64,000 nt of DNA. It comes from Chroogloeocystis siderophila 5.2 s.c.1. Lineage in GTDB: Bacteria; Cyanobacteriota; Cyanobacteriia; Cyanobacteriales; Chroococcidiopsidaceae. Made by a program: the position numbers and the translations under genes. Within the stretch, counting starts at the first letter, position 1. Each line of letters starts with the position of its first letter. Below, one piece after another: positions 18,169-26,737 of the stretch. The notes under the pieces are model-generated. The model saw only the letters and a program-made list of their open reading frames with translations. It had not been told where the DNA came from and searched no databases. Location: the NCBI RefSeq assembly GCF_001904655.1, contig NZ_MRCC01000010.1, positions 62,001 to 126,000 of the forward strand, in the 5' to 3' direction.

Positions 18169-18241
18169 GGGGTTATAGCTCAGTTGGTAGAGCACCTCAA
18201 TGGCATTGAGGGGGTCAGCGGTTCGAATCCGCTTAGCTCCA
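18169..18241 (+). tRNA. tRNA-Ala (anticodon GGC)
   Basis: A full cloverleaf is readable. The acceptor stem is GGGGTTA paired with TAGCTCC, the D arm is GCTCAGTTGGTAGAGC, the anticodon stem CCTCA/TGAGG carries loop ATGGCAT (anticodon GGC, alanine), and the T arm contains GGTTCGAATCC. The discriminator base is A and the CCA tail is not encoded. It stands at the left edge of the catabolic island. Confidence 0.97.
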
Positions 18242-18362
18242 TTTTTGAACGAACCACATAGGCATAGCCTTCCCCCAAGGTAGGGCGCAAAGAACACAAA
18301 TGAAAGAGATCGGGAGATTTTCTCGAATTGCTATAGGTATGCGATGTCTAGAATAGATATAT

Positions 18363-18836
18363 CTAGAATACGCCGTTGATGTATCTTTTTTTGGGTTGAG
18401 AAATTGATTTAATTTTTTTGGGAACGATGACTAACGTTGGTTTGGCTTGGATGTTTTGAACTTCAAAATGACCTTGTACTCTCAACCAGGAGTTAGGAGT
18501 AAACATTGCTGCATCAGTTGTGTAAACAGGTAGTCCAAGCGGTACTGTATCTGCTAAACAGCAACGAATGACGTGTCGCACAAGGATGAATTGTTCAGGC
18601 GATTTTGTTTGCTGTACGAATCCTATGAGATCGACGGGTTCGCCAGGAAAAGTTTCTAAAGGATCTTTAACTGAGGAAATTAAACGCCGCCACTGTAAGA
18701 TATTGCGTTTGTATGGATTTGATTCTTCATGAGCTGATTCAGCATATTGCCAAATATCAATTGCTGGTTTTTCTGTAAGTGCAATTCCTGTCACTCGTTT
18801 GGCAAAGTCTTGTAGCAACTGAAGTGATTTGTGCAT
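18363..18836 (-). CDS. DUF1980/TIGR03943-like soluble protein at the end of an ABC importer operon
   Basis: A 157-residue protein whose second half reads like the C-terminal domain of the TIGR03943/YcgQ (DUF1980) family: PVDLIGFVQQ, EQFILVRHVIRCCLADTVPLG (the family Cys-Cys-x-Ala-Asp box) and NSWLRVQGHFEV. In that family the domain follows N-terminal membrane helices and pairs with a YcgR-type permease, a system linked to metals. Here the helices are absent, the N-terminus (residues 1-70) is soluble, and no permease is present. The gene starts five bases after the stop of the ABC ATPase gene, so it is probably co-transcribed with the NMT1/Ssu-type importer. Its role there is unknown; an accessory or metal-binding function is possible. 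Confidence 0.65.
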   Translation of the reverse strand: MHKSLQLLQDFAKRVTGIALTEKPAIDIWQYAESAHEESNPYKRNILQWRRLISSVKDPLETFPGEPVDLIGFVQQTKSPEQFILVRHVIRCCLADTVPLGLPVYTTDAAMFTPNSWLRVQGHFEVQNIQAKPTLVIVPKKIKSISQPKKRYINGVF

Positions 18837-18841
18837 TGCGG

Positions 18842-19663
18842 TTACTTTATACGAGTGTCGAGCATTTCGGCTAATTCTTGTTCGGCAAAGGCTTTTGTAA
18901 CTTCAGAACGTAAATGTTCGATAAACATAGCACGATGACGTTCAAACTCTGCGCTAATCACATCACGCGGACGTGGCATATTAATTTTGACACTTTCTAG
19001 TACCCTGCCTGGACGCGCTGTGAGAATTATCACGCGATCTGCTAAAAAAACTGCTTCATCAATGTGGTGCGTGACAAAGATAACTGTTTTGTTTGTCCCT
19101 TCCCAAATATCGAGCAAAAACTTTTGCATGTTGTACCGAGTTTGCACATCTAAAGCGGCAAATGGCTCGTCCATAAGAATAATATCGGCTCCCAAACATA
19201 ATGCACGCGCGATGCAAGCACGTTGTTGCATTCCACCCGAAAGTTGATGCGGGTACTTATTTGCAAAGTTACGTAAACCCACTTCACTCAAAAAGTGTTG
19301 CGCGCGTTGATAGCGCTCTTTCTTGTTCATTCCTTTTAAAGTGAGTCCGAAAGCAACGTTATCAATTAACGATAACCAGGGTAACAGAGAAGGTTGTTGG
19401 AAAATTAGCGAGCGATCGCTTTGTGGTGCTTTGATTGGTTCGCCATTATGCAGAATCGTGCCACTCGTTGGCTTTTCTAAGCCAGCAATCATTGATAGTA
19501 GCGTACTTTTACCACAACCACTTGGTCCAATAATGACAACAAATTCACCCGAATTGACCGAAAAGCTAATGTTATCGAGTGCGAGTAATTCATCTGCTGT
19601 TCCCATTCCCCAAGCTTTACTGATGTGCTGACAGACAATTTCACCCATTGGTGTTTCCCTCAT
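18842..19663 (-). CDS. ABC importer ATPase (SsuB/TauB/ThiZ type)
   Basis: A 273-residue ABC ATPase for the nitrate/sulfonate/taurine/pyrimidine-type importers. Walker A is GPSGCGKST, the Q-loop is SLIFQQPSLLPWLSLIDNVA, the signature is LSGGMQQR, Walker B is ILMDEPFAALD, and the switch His is in VTHHIDEAVFLADR. It energises uptake with the permease encoded just upstream and the NMT1-type binding protein. The start codon overlaps the end of the permease gene, indicating translational coupling. An alternative ATG lies five codons in (19648). It belongs to the left operon of the heterocycle island. Confidence 0.92.
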   Translation of the reverse strand: MRETPMGEIVCQHISKAWGMGTADELLALDNISFSVNSGEFVVIIGPSGCGKSTLLSMIAGLEKPTSGTILHNGEPIKAPQSDRSLIFQQPSLLPWLSLIDNVAFGLTLKGMNKKERYQRAQHFLSEVGLRNFANKYPHQLSGGMQQRACIARALCLGADIILMDEPFAALDVQTRYNMQKFLLDIWEGTNKTVIFVTHHIDEAVFLADRVIILTARPGRVLESVKINMPRPRDVISAEFERHRAMFIEHLRSEVTKAFAEQELAEMLDTRIK

Positions 19664-20560
19664 CTAGATTTGAGCGCTACTCTTCCACCACAGGACACGC
19701 TTTTGTATTTGAGCAAATCCGGTATCTAGCAAATATCCCACAATGCCAATCATTGCCATACCCAAAAACATCAATCGCGCATTGAACATCTGTCGCCCTA
19801 CCATGACGATCGCTCCTAATCCGGTATTGACTCCTACCATTTCTGCGGCTAATACCGCCATCCACGCACCAAATAAGTTCATTCGCAGAATGACGAACAA
19901 ATCAGGAATAATCGCCGGAATGATAATGTGACGCATCACTTGACTGCGATTTGCACCGAGTACCCGCGCCGTGTTGATGTAAATTTGCTCGACTTTATTA
20001 ATGCTATTAATCGTACCCAGCGTCAGAATAAAGAAAATACCGACAAAAACAACAAAAATCGCCGCGCTGTCACCAATGCCAAATGCCAGAATTGCTAAAG
20101 GAATCCAAGCAACAGGCGCAATTGGAGCAAGTAAGGTAATGACTGGTAACGTTAGCTTACCGAAGATCTTGAAGTAAGACGCTAAACAACCAAAGATAAG
20201 TGCAGCAACAAAGCCAAGTGAAATTCCGATCAGTACGCGTTTGAGTGTGGCGGCGATCGCAGTTAATGCAACAAAATTAGCACCTGTGCGTTCTACTCCG
20301 ATTCTTGGTGTTAAAAACTGTTGTTGATTGCCAATTTCTGCTAAAAACTGATGCGGTGGTGGCAAAATCAGCGTATTAACTAACCCCATCAACGTTAACA
20401 GTTCCCAAATACCAATAAATAATCCAATAGAAAGAATCCACCATCCGGCATTAATAGCAAATTCTTTTAAATTATTTCGCAGTTTAGAACGCGGTTTATT
20501 TTGATTAGCTTGTATTGTAAATTGACTATCTGTATCTGAAGTACGTTTTGATTTCAACAT
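19664..20560 (-). CDS. ABC importer permease (SsuC/TauC/ThiX type)
   Basis: A 298-residue inner-membrane permease with a basic cytoplasmic N-terminus, six predicted helices and the binding-protein-dependent transport loop around NTARVLGANRSQVMRHIIIPAIIPDLFVILR (EAA-like motif, here ARVLGA...I.P). An SsuC-like ending (ILAAEMVGVNTGLGAIV) is also visible. It forms the channel for the importer with the adjacent ATPase and the binding protein, whose stop lies about 80 bases upstream. An ATTACC-type repeat sits in that gap, which may slow readthrough. The substrate is unknown, but the flanking hydantoinase and deaminase genes suggest a pyrimidine-, hydantoin- or purine-derived solute. Confidence 0.9.
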   Translation of the reverse strand: MLKSKRTSDTDSQFTIQANQNKPRSKLRNNLKEFAINAGWWILSIGLFIGIWELLTLMGLVNTLILPPPHQFLAEIGNQQQFLTPRIGVERTGANFVALTAIAATLKRVLIGISLGFVAALIFGCLASYFKIFGKLTLPVITLLAPIAPVAWIPLAILAFGIGDSAAIFVVFVGIFFILTLGTINSINKVEQIYINTARVLGANRSQVMRHIIIPAIIPDLFVILRMNLFGAWMAVLAAEMVGVNTGLGAIVMVGRQMFNARLMFLGMAMIGIVGYLLDTGFAQIQKRVLWWKSSAQI

Positions 20561-20624
20561 AATTCACTATGACTTAATTTAATCCAAAAAAAGGTGATAA
20601 TTAATTAAAAGTCTCTTCCTCAAG

Positions 20625-20645
20625 AATTACCCATTACCCAATTAC
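20625..20645. repeat. ATTACCC-type short tandem repeat
   Basis: Three ATTACCC/ATTAC units between the permease and binding-protein genes, reaching into the last codons of the latter. They belong to the family listed at 15866-15890. Confidence 0.55.
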
Positions 20646-21676
20646 GCTGCTTCTGTTTTCACTCTCACGCGCTGCCACAATTCTGGATTTTCTTGAATAA
20701 CTTGATCGAGCAAGGAAAAATTCACAAAGTTTTCATCAGGTTTTTGATTGATGTAGTTCAACGCCATCATACTTTCTGCGCGCGAATACATAAAATCGCG
20801 TTTGTTCCGAATATCAACACCAGGTGGTTGTGCTTGTGCGGCTTGCAGCAAACTTGCCATATCGGTTTTATAGTATTTATCGATGGTTGCTTGTGCTGCT
20901 TCTTCAAAGTTGTTTTCGATTAAATATTGTGCTTCAAAAAAAGTGCGGATGACGTTTTTCACAACTTCTGGTTCGTTTTGAATGAGTTCATTTCGTGCTG
21001 CTACTACGCAATCGGGATATCCAGCACCATAAATATCTGTTCCGTCTCCAAGTACGTTACCATTTGTTGATGTTCTGGCTTTAGTTGCGTAAGGTTCAAT
21101 ACTGCTAATTGCATCAACTTGTCCAGCTAAATAAGCGTTGAGAACTTCAGTTGAATCGCCAAAGTAAACCATTTCGACATCGCTGTAGCTCATCCCTTTG
21201 CGTTGCAGATAGTCGTATACAATAATGTCTAAAGTATCTGCTTGAAATGTACCGATTCTTCTACCTTTGAGGTCTTGGAAACTTTTAAATTCAGGCTTGG
21301 CGACGACGATTAAGCCTTCAATACCACTTCCAGCAACAACTTGAAAAGATGCACCTTGAGTATAAGCTGCGATCGCATTTGTAAAGGGAATGACTGCCAT
21401 TTCGACTTGCCCTGTGGCTAGCTGGGCGGCAATATCTGCATTAAATGGAGTTAAGGCGGTTGTGCCACTAAAACCATATTGCTCAAATAGCTGCTTTTCT
21501 GAGGCGTAGAATAAGGGTAAATTGCAAAGTCCGCTGCCGTGCGAAAATCTGATGGTACGATTGCCTGAAGTGCTTGTTGTTTGATTGTTGGTACAGGAAT
21601 TGAGGAAAATGGGGGCAAGTGCTGCTGCTATTCCTATTCCTATAAAGCGGCGGCGATTGGGGCGAATGCTTAGCAT
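20642..21676 (-). CDS. NMT1/SsuA-type ABC substrate-binding protein (Tat lipoprotein)
   Basis: A 344-residue periplasmic binding protein of the NMT1/THI5-like or SsuA class. The N-terminus has twin arginines (RPNRRRFIGIGIAAALAP) and a lipobox ending LNSC, so it is probably Tat-exported and lipid-anchored. Core motifs: RFSHGSGLCNLPLFYASEKQ, ATGQVEMAVIPFTNAIA, DLKGRRIGTFQADT and AYLAGQVDAISSIEPYATKA. NMT1-type proteins bind thiamin-pyrimidine precursors, taurine, sulfonates or pyrimidine breakdown products. The neighbours (hydantoinase, amidase, deaminase) make an N-heterocycle or ureide most likely here. Confidence 0.9.
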   Translation of the reverse strand: MLSIRPNRRRFIGIGIAAALAPIFLNSCTNNQTTSTSGNRTIRFSHGSGLCNLPLFYASEKQLFEQYGFSGTTALTPFNADIAAQLATGQVEMAVIPFTNAIAAYTQGASFQVVAGSGIEGLIVVAKPEFKSFQDLKGRRIGTFQADTLDIIVYDYLQRKGMSYSDVEMVYFGDSTEVLNAYLAGQVDAISSIEPYATKARTSTNGNVLGDGTDIYGAGYPDCVVAARNELIQNEPEVVKNVIRTFFEAQYLIENNFEEAAQATIDKYYKTDMASLLQAAQAQPPGVDIRNKRDFMYSRAESMMALNYINQKPDENFVNFSLLDQVIQENPELWQRVRVKTEAA

Positions 21677-21858
21677 AGTGTTTTTTTTCTGCTTTATTGA
21701 GTAAGGTTTTTTTGAAACGAACCACAGAGTCGAGGAAAGAGTTAGAGAGAAATTTAGTGTGGAGTTTTTGAAGATCGTTTCATTAAATTAAGAACTACAA
21801 ATAATTTCTCCTCTGCTCCCCTGCTGCCTATTTGTATTAACCTTGAAACAAAGCGGTG

Positions 21859-23403
21859 TTACTGTCGGGCGTTTTGACAGTAGAAGGGATTGCAATGGCT
21901 GTGATCTAGCCAACCATCGTAGAATTGTTTGACATAAGGAAAGACCTCTTGCGCTAGTACACAACGACGTTCTTCGGCTGGGGTTAGTGGAATTTTGAGT
22001 GAATTTGCTAATTCTTCTAGTGCTTCGGCTTTATCTACTTTGGTGAATTTGCCTTCTTTGTAAATCACTTCTCCTGCAACTATGACGGTTTCTACTCCTG
22101 ATGTACGACTGCGGTGGAGTACTGCATCTAAAATTGGGATTGCTTTATCTAGGTACGGATAGGCAATATGTTGCCAGTTCATGATGACGATATCTGCGGC
22201 TTTATCTGCTTCTAAAGTGCCGACTTCATGGGCGAATCCTGTTGTTTTTGCACCGTGTTCTGTTGCCATTTGGAAGACTTGCGGTGATGTTGGGACTAAT
22301 TCTTCCATCCCAGGGACGCGATGTAGTTTTAAGACGAGGCGCATCTCTTGCAACATATCGCGATCGTCGTTGATTCCTGCTTCGTCTAACCCCATACCCA
22401 CGGTGACGCCGCGTTTGACGTAATGATTTAAGGGGGCAATTCCACTTTGCAATCGCAGGTTAGAACTCGCGTTATGACAAATCATTGTGCCTGATTCTGC
22501 AACCAAATCGATATCGTCTTCGGTGAGCCAGACACCGTGTCCTAACGTAAGATGTGGTCCTAGAATTCCTAGATCGTGAAGATGGCGAACGGCAGTTTTA
22601 TTAGTGCGTTTTTGAGCATAAACTTTTTGGTATGCTGTTTCCAGCAAGTGCATATGCATTCCGACGTCGTACTTTAAAGAGTATGTTTGCAATTTTTCTA
22701 AAGCTTCATCAGAACACCAATGCAAGTTAGCTGGCGCAAGCTGAATGCGAATTCTGCCGTTTGCTTGGCGATTCCATTTTTGCCAGAGATGCTCGAAAAA
22801 GCCGAGGTAATCTTGTAGTGGTACTTCTTGCACTTTCAGAATCGCTGCAATTTCTGGTGCAATATGCGCCGGTAGCTTTTTGACAAATTCTTCGTTTGCT
22901 TCGTAGACAAAGTGATTTTGATCGCGGACTGCAAAGCAATAAGACGATCGCATCCCAATATCGTGATATGCTTGCAACACTTGATCGGCAATTCCAAACC
23001 ACGTTGAGGCAGGACCAGGACGCCAACCATGAATATGTTGTACAGTGGTGACTCCTGATTCGATCATCTCAAATGCGGCATAGAGTGTATCGAGGTAAAG
23101 ATCGACGTTTCGCGCTGCAAGCCGACTCGCAAACCACAATTCTAACGGGTAGTCGAGCGAACCGAGTTGAAATGGCGTAAGTCCTACGTGATGATGGCAG
23201 TTAATTAACCCAGGTAAGACAACATCTTCGGATGAACCAATGATTTGATTTGGTTGATATTTCTCAATGAGATCTGTGTATTTTCCAACTTCAATAATCT
23301 TGCCATTCTGTTGAAAAATAGCGCCGTCTTCAATAATTTCAACATCAGTTCTACTTAGCGCTTTGCAAATTACATATTTGCCACGAATTAATGATGAGTT
23401 CAT
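21859..23403 (-). CDS. Amidohydrolase-family deaminase/chlorohydrolase (8-oxoguanine deaminase/AtzA-like)
   Basis: A 514-residue metal-dependent amidohydrolase of the cytosine-deaminase-like clan. Metal ligands are visible in order: HxH of INCHHHVGLTPF, His of VGMHMHLLETA, His of LTLGHGVWLTEDD and Asp of VGMGLDEAGIND. NASSNLRLQSG resembles the substrate-loop text of guanine and 8-oxoguanine deaminases and of s-triazine hydrolases (AtzA/TrzN). It should hydrolyse an exocyclic amino group or similar leaving group from a ring. It lies 182 bases upstream of the binding-protein gene on the same strand. The precise substrate cannot be read from sequence. Confidence 0.85.
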   Translation of the reverse strand: MNSSLIRGKYVICKALSRTDVEIIEDGAIFQQNGKIIEVGKYTDLIEKYQPNQIIGSSEDVVLPGLINCHHHVGLTPFQLGSLDYPLELWFASRLAARNVDLYLDTLYAAFEMIESGVTTVQHIHGWRPGPASTWFGIADQVLQAYHDIGMRSSYCFAVRDQNHFVYEANEEFVKKLPAHIAPEIAAILKVQEVPLQDYLGFFEHLWQKWNRQANGRIRIQLAPANLHWCSDEALEKLQTYSLKYDVGMHMHLLETAYQKVYAQKRTNKTAVRHLHDLGILGPHLTLGHGVWLTEDDIDLVAESGTMICHNASSNLRLQSGIAPLNHYVKRGVTVGMGLDEAGINDDRDMLQEMRLVLKLHRVPGMEELVPTSPQVFQMATEHGAKTTGFAHEVGTLEADKAADIVIMNWQHIAYPYLDKAIPILDAVLHRSRTSGVETVIVAGEVIYKEGKFTKVDKAEALEELANSLKIPLTPAEERRCVLAQEVFPYVKQFYDGWLDHSHCNPFYCQNARQ

Positions 23404-23850
23404 GAGACTTTTGTCAATTCAATTGTTGAAGTAAGCTCAAGATTTTGCTAGTCTTCTTAGAAAGAAATTGAATCAATTTAAATATTGATGATCACAACAA
23501 ATTGAAGAAGGAAGATATGATTTCTTCTTATGTCATTAATAGCGATCGCTTGCTTTGTAGAATTCATCATAGTAGCTCGACGGGTGGCTTCAATCAGGAT
23601 TGTTGCGCTAGCGTTCTAAGACGCTTTATCTATAAGCTTTAGCCACGCCAAGCTAAGCTATTTTCTAGCTTAAAATTCTTCTAATCAGAAAACTGTATCA
23701 GATAAAACAAGTTATAACTTTGCAACAATATCTAATTATTGGGTAATGGGTAATAGGTAATAGACATGCTTACCAATTACCGATGACCATTTACCAGCCT
23801 TTAAGTTACGTTTGTCACCCAGTTTCCTATTAATTGGATAAGTATCTTTA
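23404..23850. repeat. 447-bp spacer with short tandem repeats
   Basis: No gene was found between the amidohydrolase and amidase genes. The only structure seen is a run of GGTAAT/ATTACC units at 23740-23793, present in both orientations (GGGTAATGGGTAATAGGTAA, then ACCAATTACCGATGACC), which could fold back on itself. The length of the spacer leaves room for an internal promoter for the downstream half of the operon, but none was recognised. Confidence 0.5.
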
Positions 23851-25254
23851 CTAAAGCCAATGATGGCGAAAGTTTAATCTCTCTTGTAGTAAATAAGCAA
23901 ATTGAAGTAACTCGGCTTCTCCTCTGGGTTTGCCGATTAATTGCATACCAATAGGTAAACCTGATGTTGTCCAACCACAGGGAACTGAAATAGCAGGTAA
24001 ACCTGTTAATGAGATTGTGTAGGTAATTGTCAAGTAATCAATAATATTACGCAATGGAGTGTGATTGATTTCTAGAATCTCTGATTGCGTGTGCAGAAAT
24101 GGAGGAACACTGGCGCTTACCGTTGCAAGAATATCGTACTTTTTGAAGAAGTTTAAGAAGTTAAGATATAGGCGATCGCGTTCGGCTTCGGCGTTTAAGA
24201 GATCAGCAGCAGAAATTCCCTTACCGCGTTCAATATTCCACCGCACACTTTCTGAAAGTAAATCGGCGTACTTTGCATAATGATGCTTTTGTTTGTGTAG
24301 TAGTGTCGCAGCCCGCAGCGTCTCAAACGCAAATTGCGCCATTGAACAATCAGGATGTGCAGCATCTACCTGAGGACACAAACTTGTAATTTGTGCGATC
24401 GCACGTTGAAAAACAGCTTCAACTTCAGCATCAATTGTGGCAATTCCTAAATTCGCACTGAAGCCAACACGTACACTGTTTGTTAAGCGATCGCATATCT
24501 GCGGTGAAAAATCTGGTCTATTCCATTGACTACCTACGGACAATGGATCGCCCCAGTCTTCACCAGCCATTGCTGCCAGCATCAATGCGGCATCTTCTAC
24601 TGTACGCGCTAAAATTCCATCGGTATCTAAATAATCCCATAGCAACATCTTGCGACGACGCGGTATCCGCCCAGCAGAAGGGCGCAACCCAACAATATTA
24701 CAAAAGCTTGCTGGAGTTCGCACTGATCCACCCATATCGGTTCCTTGGGCTAGGTAACACATCCCCGTTGCAACTGCGACGGCTGCACCGCCACTCGAAC
24801 CACCACAAGTGTAATTGGGATTGTAAGGGTTAGTAGTTGGTCCGTAAAGTGAGTTTGTACAATGCGCACCTAATCCAAATTCGGGTGTATTCGTTTTACC
24901 GATTAAGATACCGCCACAAGATCGCGATCGCGCGACGCAAAGTTCATCGTGTTGAGGGACATAATCTTGATAAATGACTGAACCAAATGTTGTGCGCACT
25001 CCTGCTGTTGGTGTCAAGTCTTTGGCTGTAAAAGGAACACCCTGTAGAATTCTGAGGGTTTGCCCTTGTTCAATCGCTGCATCAGCTTGCTTTGCTTCTA
25101 CTAAAGCGCGATCGCGACAGGTTGTCATGATTGCTTTAAGACGATCATTGTGTTGTTCAATTTGTTCAAAACACGCAGCCACTGCGTCAACAACGCGGAT
25201 CTGCCTACTTTGAATTGCACGGGCGAGTTTTGTCGCCGTTAACTGATGAATCAT
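23851..25254 (-). CDS. Amidase-signature family hydrolase (GatA/AtzE-like)
   Basis: A 467-residue amidase-signature enzyme with a Ser-cisSer-Lys triad. The Lys is in GVPFTAKDLTPTAG, the cis-Ser in CGGSSGGAAVAV, and the nucleophile Ser in GTDMGGSVRTPASFC. The C-terminal PAISVPCGWTTSGLPIGMQL is also typical. The glutamine-channel features of true GatA cannot be judged, and no gatC or gatB is near, so this is a catabolic amidase such as AtzE, allophanate or N-carbamoyl hydrolases. It lies downstream of the hydantoinase in the same operon (38-base gap), which fits hydrolysis of a ring-opened carbamoyl or amide product. Confidence 0.87.
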   Translation of the reverse strand: MIHQLTATKLARAIQSRQIRVVDAVAACFEQIEQHNDRLKAIMTTCRDRALVEAKQADAAIEQGQTLRILQGVPFTAKDLTPTAGVRTTFGSVIYQDYVPQHDELCVARSRSCGGILIGKTNTPEFGLGAHCTNSLYGPTTNPYNPNYTCGGSSGGAAVAVATGMCYLAQGTDMGGSVRTPASFCNIVGLRPSAGRIPRRRKMLLWDYLDTDGILARTVEDAALMLAAMAGEDWGDPLSVGSQWNRPDFSPQICDRLTNSVRVGFSANLGIATIDAEVEAVFQRAIAQITSLCPQVDAAHPDCSMAQFAFETLRAATLLHKQKHHYAKYADLLSESVRWNIERGKGISAADLLNAEAERDRLYLNFLNFFKKYDILATVSASVPPFLHTQSEILEINHTPLRNIIDYLTITYTISLTGLPAISVPCGWTTSGLPIGMQLIGKPRGEAELLQFAYLLQERLNFRHHWL

Positions 25255-25292
25255 AAAATGAATTAGACTAACTTGTAATTATCAATTTTCTC

Positions 25293-26732
25293 CTACGGGC
25301 AAGGCACTGCCTTGCCCCTCTGCCTGGGACGGGCGAAACTGGATAAACCACACGATAAGAATTTACCACGCCCTTTTTGTGCAATCACTTCGCCGTGCTG
25401 ATACACGATTTCACCCCGCGATATGGTTATTTCGGGATAACCTTGTAGTGCAATACCTTCGTAAGGTGTGTAATCTACGTTGTGGTGTAGCATCTCGTTT
25501 GCGATTGTGACTTGTCGCTGCGTATCCCAAATGACTAAATCTGCATCCGAACCAATTGCGATCGTACCTTTTTGCGGATACAATCCGTAGAGTTTTGCCG
25601 GATTCGTTGCGGTGAGGGCGACAAAAGTATTTAAATCAATACGTCCTTGGTTAACACCTTCAGAAAAGAGCAACGGTAATCGGGTTTCAATTCCAGGAAT
25701 ACCATTAGGAACGTATTGAAATGAACCGTGCGTGCCACAAATTTGTTTACCTTGCGGATGGGCATAACGAAATGGTGCGTGATCTGAGGAAATGACTTGA
25801 AAGACGCCGTTACACAATCCATCCCAAATCACTTGCTGATTTGCTTTGTCGCGTGGCGGTGGACTGCAAATGCACTTTGCGCCTTCAAATCCAGGTTGAT
25901 CTAAATCGGCTTCGGTCAAAAATAAGTATTGCGGACAAGTTTCTGCATAGATGCGTAATCCCCGATTTTGCGCCCATTGAATTTGCTCGACGGCTTCTGC
26001 GCCAGAAACATGCACAATTAAAATGGGTACATCTACAAGTTCAGCTAAAGCGATCGCCCGATGTGTTGCTTCGCGTTCGACAACCTGGGGACGGGCTGTC
26101 GCATGGTATCGTGGAGAGATTTTCCCAAGTTGTGCTAAACGTTGTACCATCCAGGCGATGCAATCGCTATTTTCTGCGTGAACCATGACAAACGCACCTT
26201 CTTGTCGCGCTACAGCTAAGACATCAAGTAAAGCGCGATCGCTCAATTTCAGATCGTCATAAGTCATGTAAACTTTGAATGATGTATATCCTTTCGCAAT
26301 CAGTTTGGGGAGTTCCTCATCTAAAACGTGTGGCGTAGGATCGGTGACAATCAAGTGAAACGCATAATCGATCACTGCTTTGTCGGTGGCGCGTTGGTGA
26401 TAATCTTCTACCGCTTTTGCAAGAGAGTGTCCTTTCATTTGACACGCAAAGGGAATCACCGTCGTTGTTCCACCACACAATGCTGAGAGTGTGCCAGTGT
26501 AAAAATCATCCGCCATTACCGAACCGTCATTCATTGGTTGATCCATGTGACAGTGTGCATCAACACCACCAGGTAAAACGAGTTTATCTGTAGCATCAAT
26601 TTCTTGCGTTCCCTTGGGAAGTTCCGCTGCAAGTGCGACAATTTGTCCTTGATGGATGCCGATATCACAGTTCATCACATCCGCTGCTGTCGCTATTTTG
26701 CCATTACGAATGACTAAATCAAATTCTGTCAT
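25293..26732 (-). CDS. D-hydantoinase / dihydropyrimidinase family enzyme
   Basis: A 479-residue cyclic amidohydrolase that opens dihydropyrimidine or hydantoin rings to N-carbamoyl amino acids. The binuclear-metal ligands are present: HxH in GGVDAHCHMDQP, the Lys expected to be carbamylated in SFKVYMTYDDL, His in VMVHAENSD, His in LIVHVSGAEAV, and Asp in ISSDHAPFRY. PRLAS-like text is replaced by GIPGIETRLPLLFSEGVNQG, as in dihydropyrimidinases. The start is six bases after the racemase-fold gene's end. It is the most informative enzyme for the island, indicating a cyclic ureide. The last 15 residues are basic and may be non-conserved. Confidence 0.92.
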   Translation of the reverse strand: MTEFDLVIRNGKIATAADVMNCDIGIHQGQIVALAAELPKGTQEIDATDKLVLPGGVDAHCHMDQPMNDGSVMADDFYTGTLSALCGGTTTVIPFACQMKGHSLAKAVEDYHQRATDKAVIDYAFHLIVTDPTPHVLDEELPKLIAKGYTSFKVYMTYDDLKLSDRALLDVLAVARQEGAFVMVHAENSDCIAWMVQRLAQLGKISPRYHATARPQVVEREATHRAIALAELVDVPILIVHVSGAEAVEQIQWAQNRGLRIYAETCPQYLFLTEADLDQPGFEGAKCICSPPPRDKANQQVIWDGLCNGVFQVISSDHAPFRYAHPQGKQICGTHGSFQYVPNGIPGIETRLPLLFSEGVNQGRIDLNTFVALTATNPAKLYGLYPQKGTIAIGSDADLVIWDTQRQVTIANEMLHHNVDYTPYEGIALQGYPEITISRGEIVYQHGEVIAQKGRGKFLSCGLSSFARPRQRGKAVPCP

Positions 26733-26737
26733 ATGCC

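Noticed and set aside
21210-21222. GTATAC-containing stretch as a third operator copy
   Set aside because: It lies inside the binding-protein coding region, lacks the flanking T/A of TGTATACA and lacks AGCATGATG.
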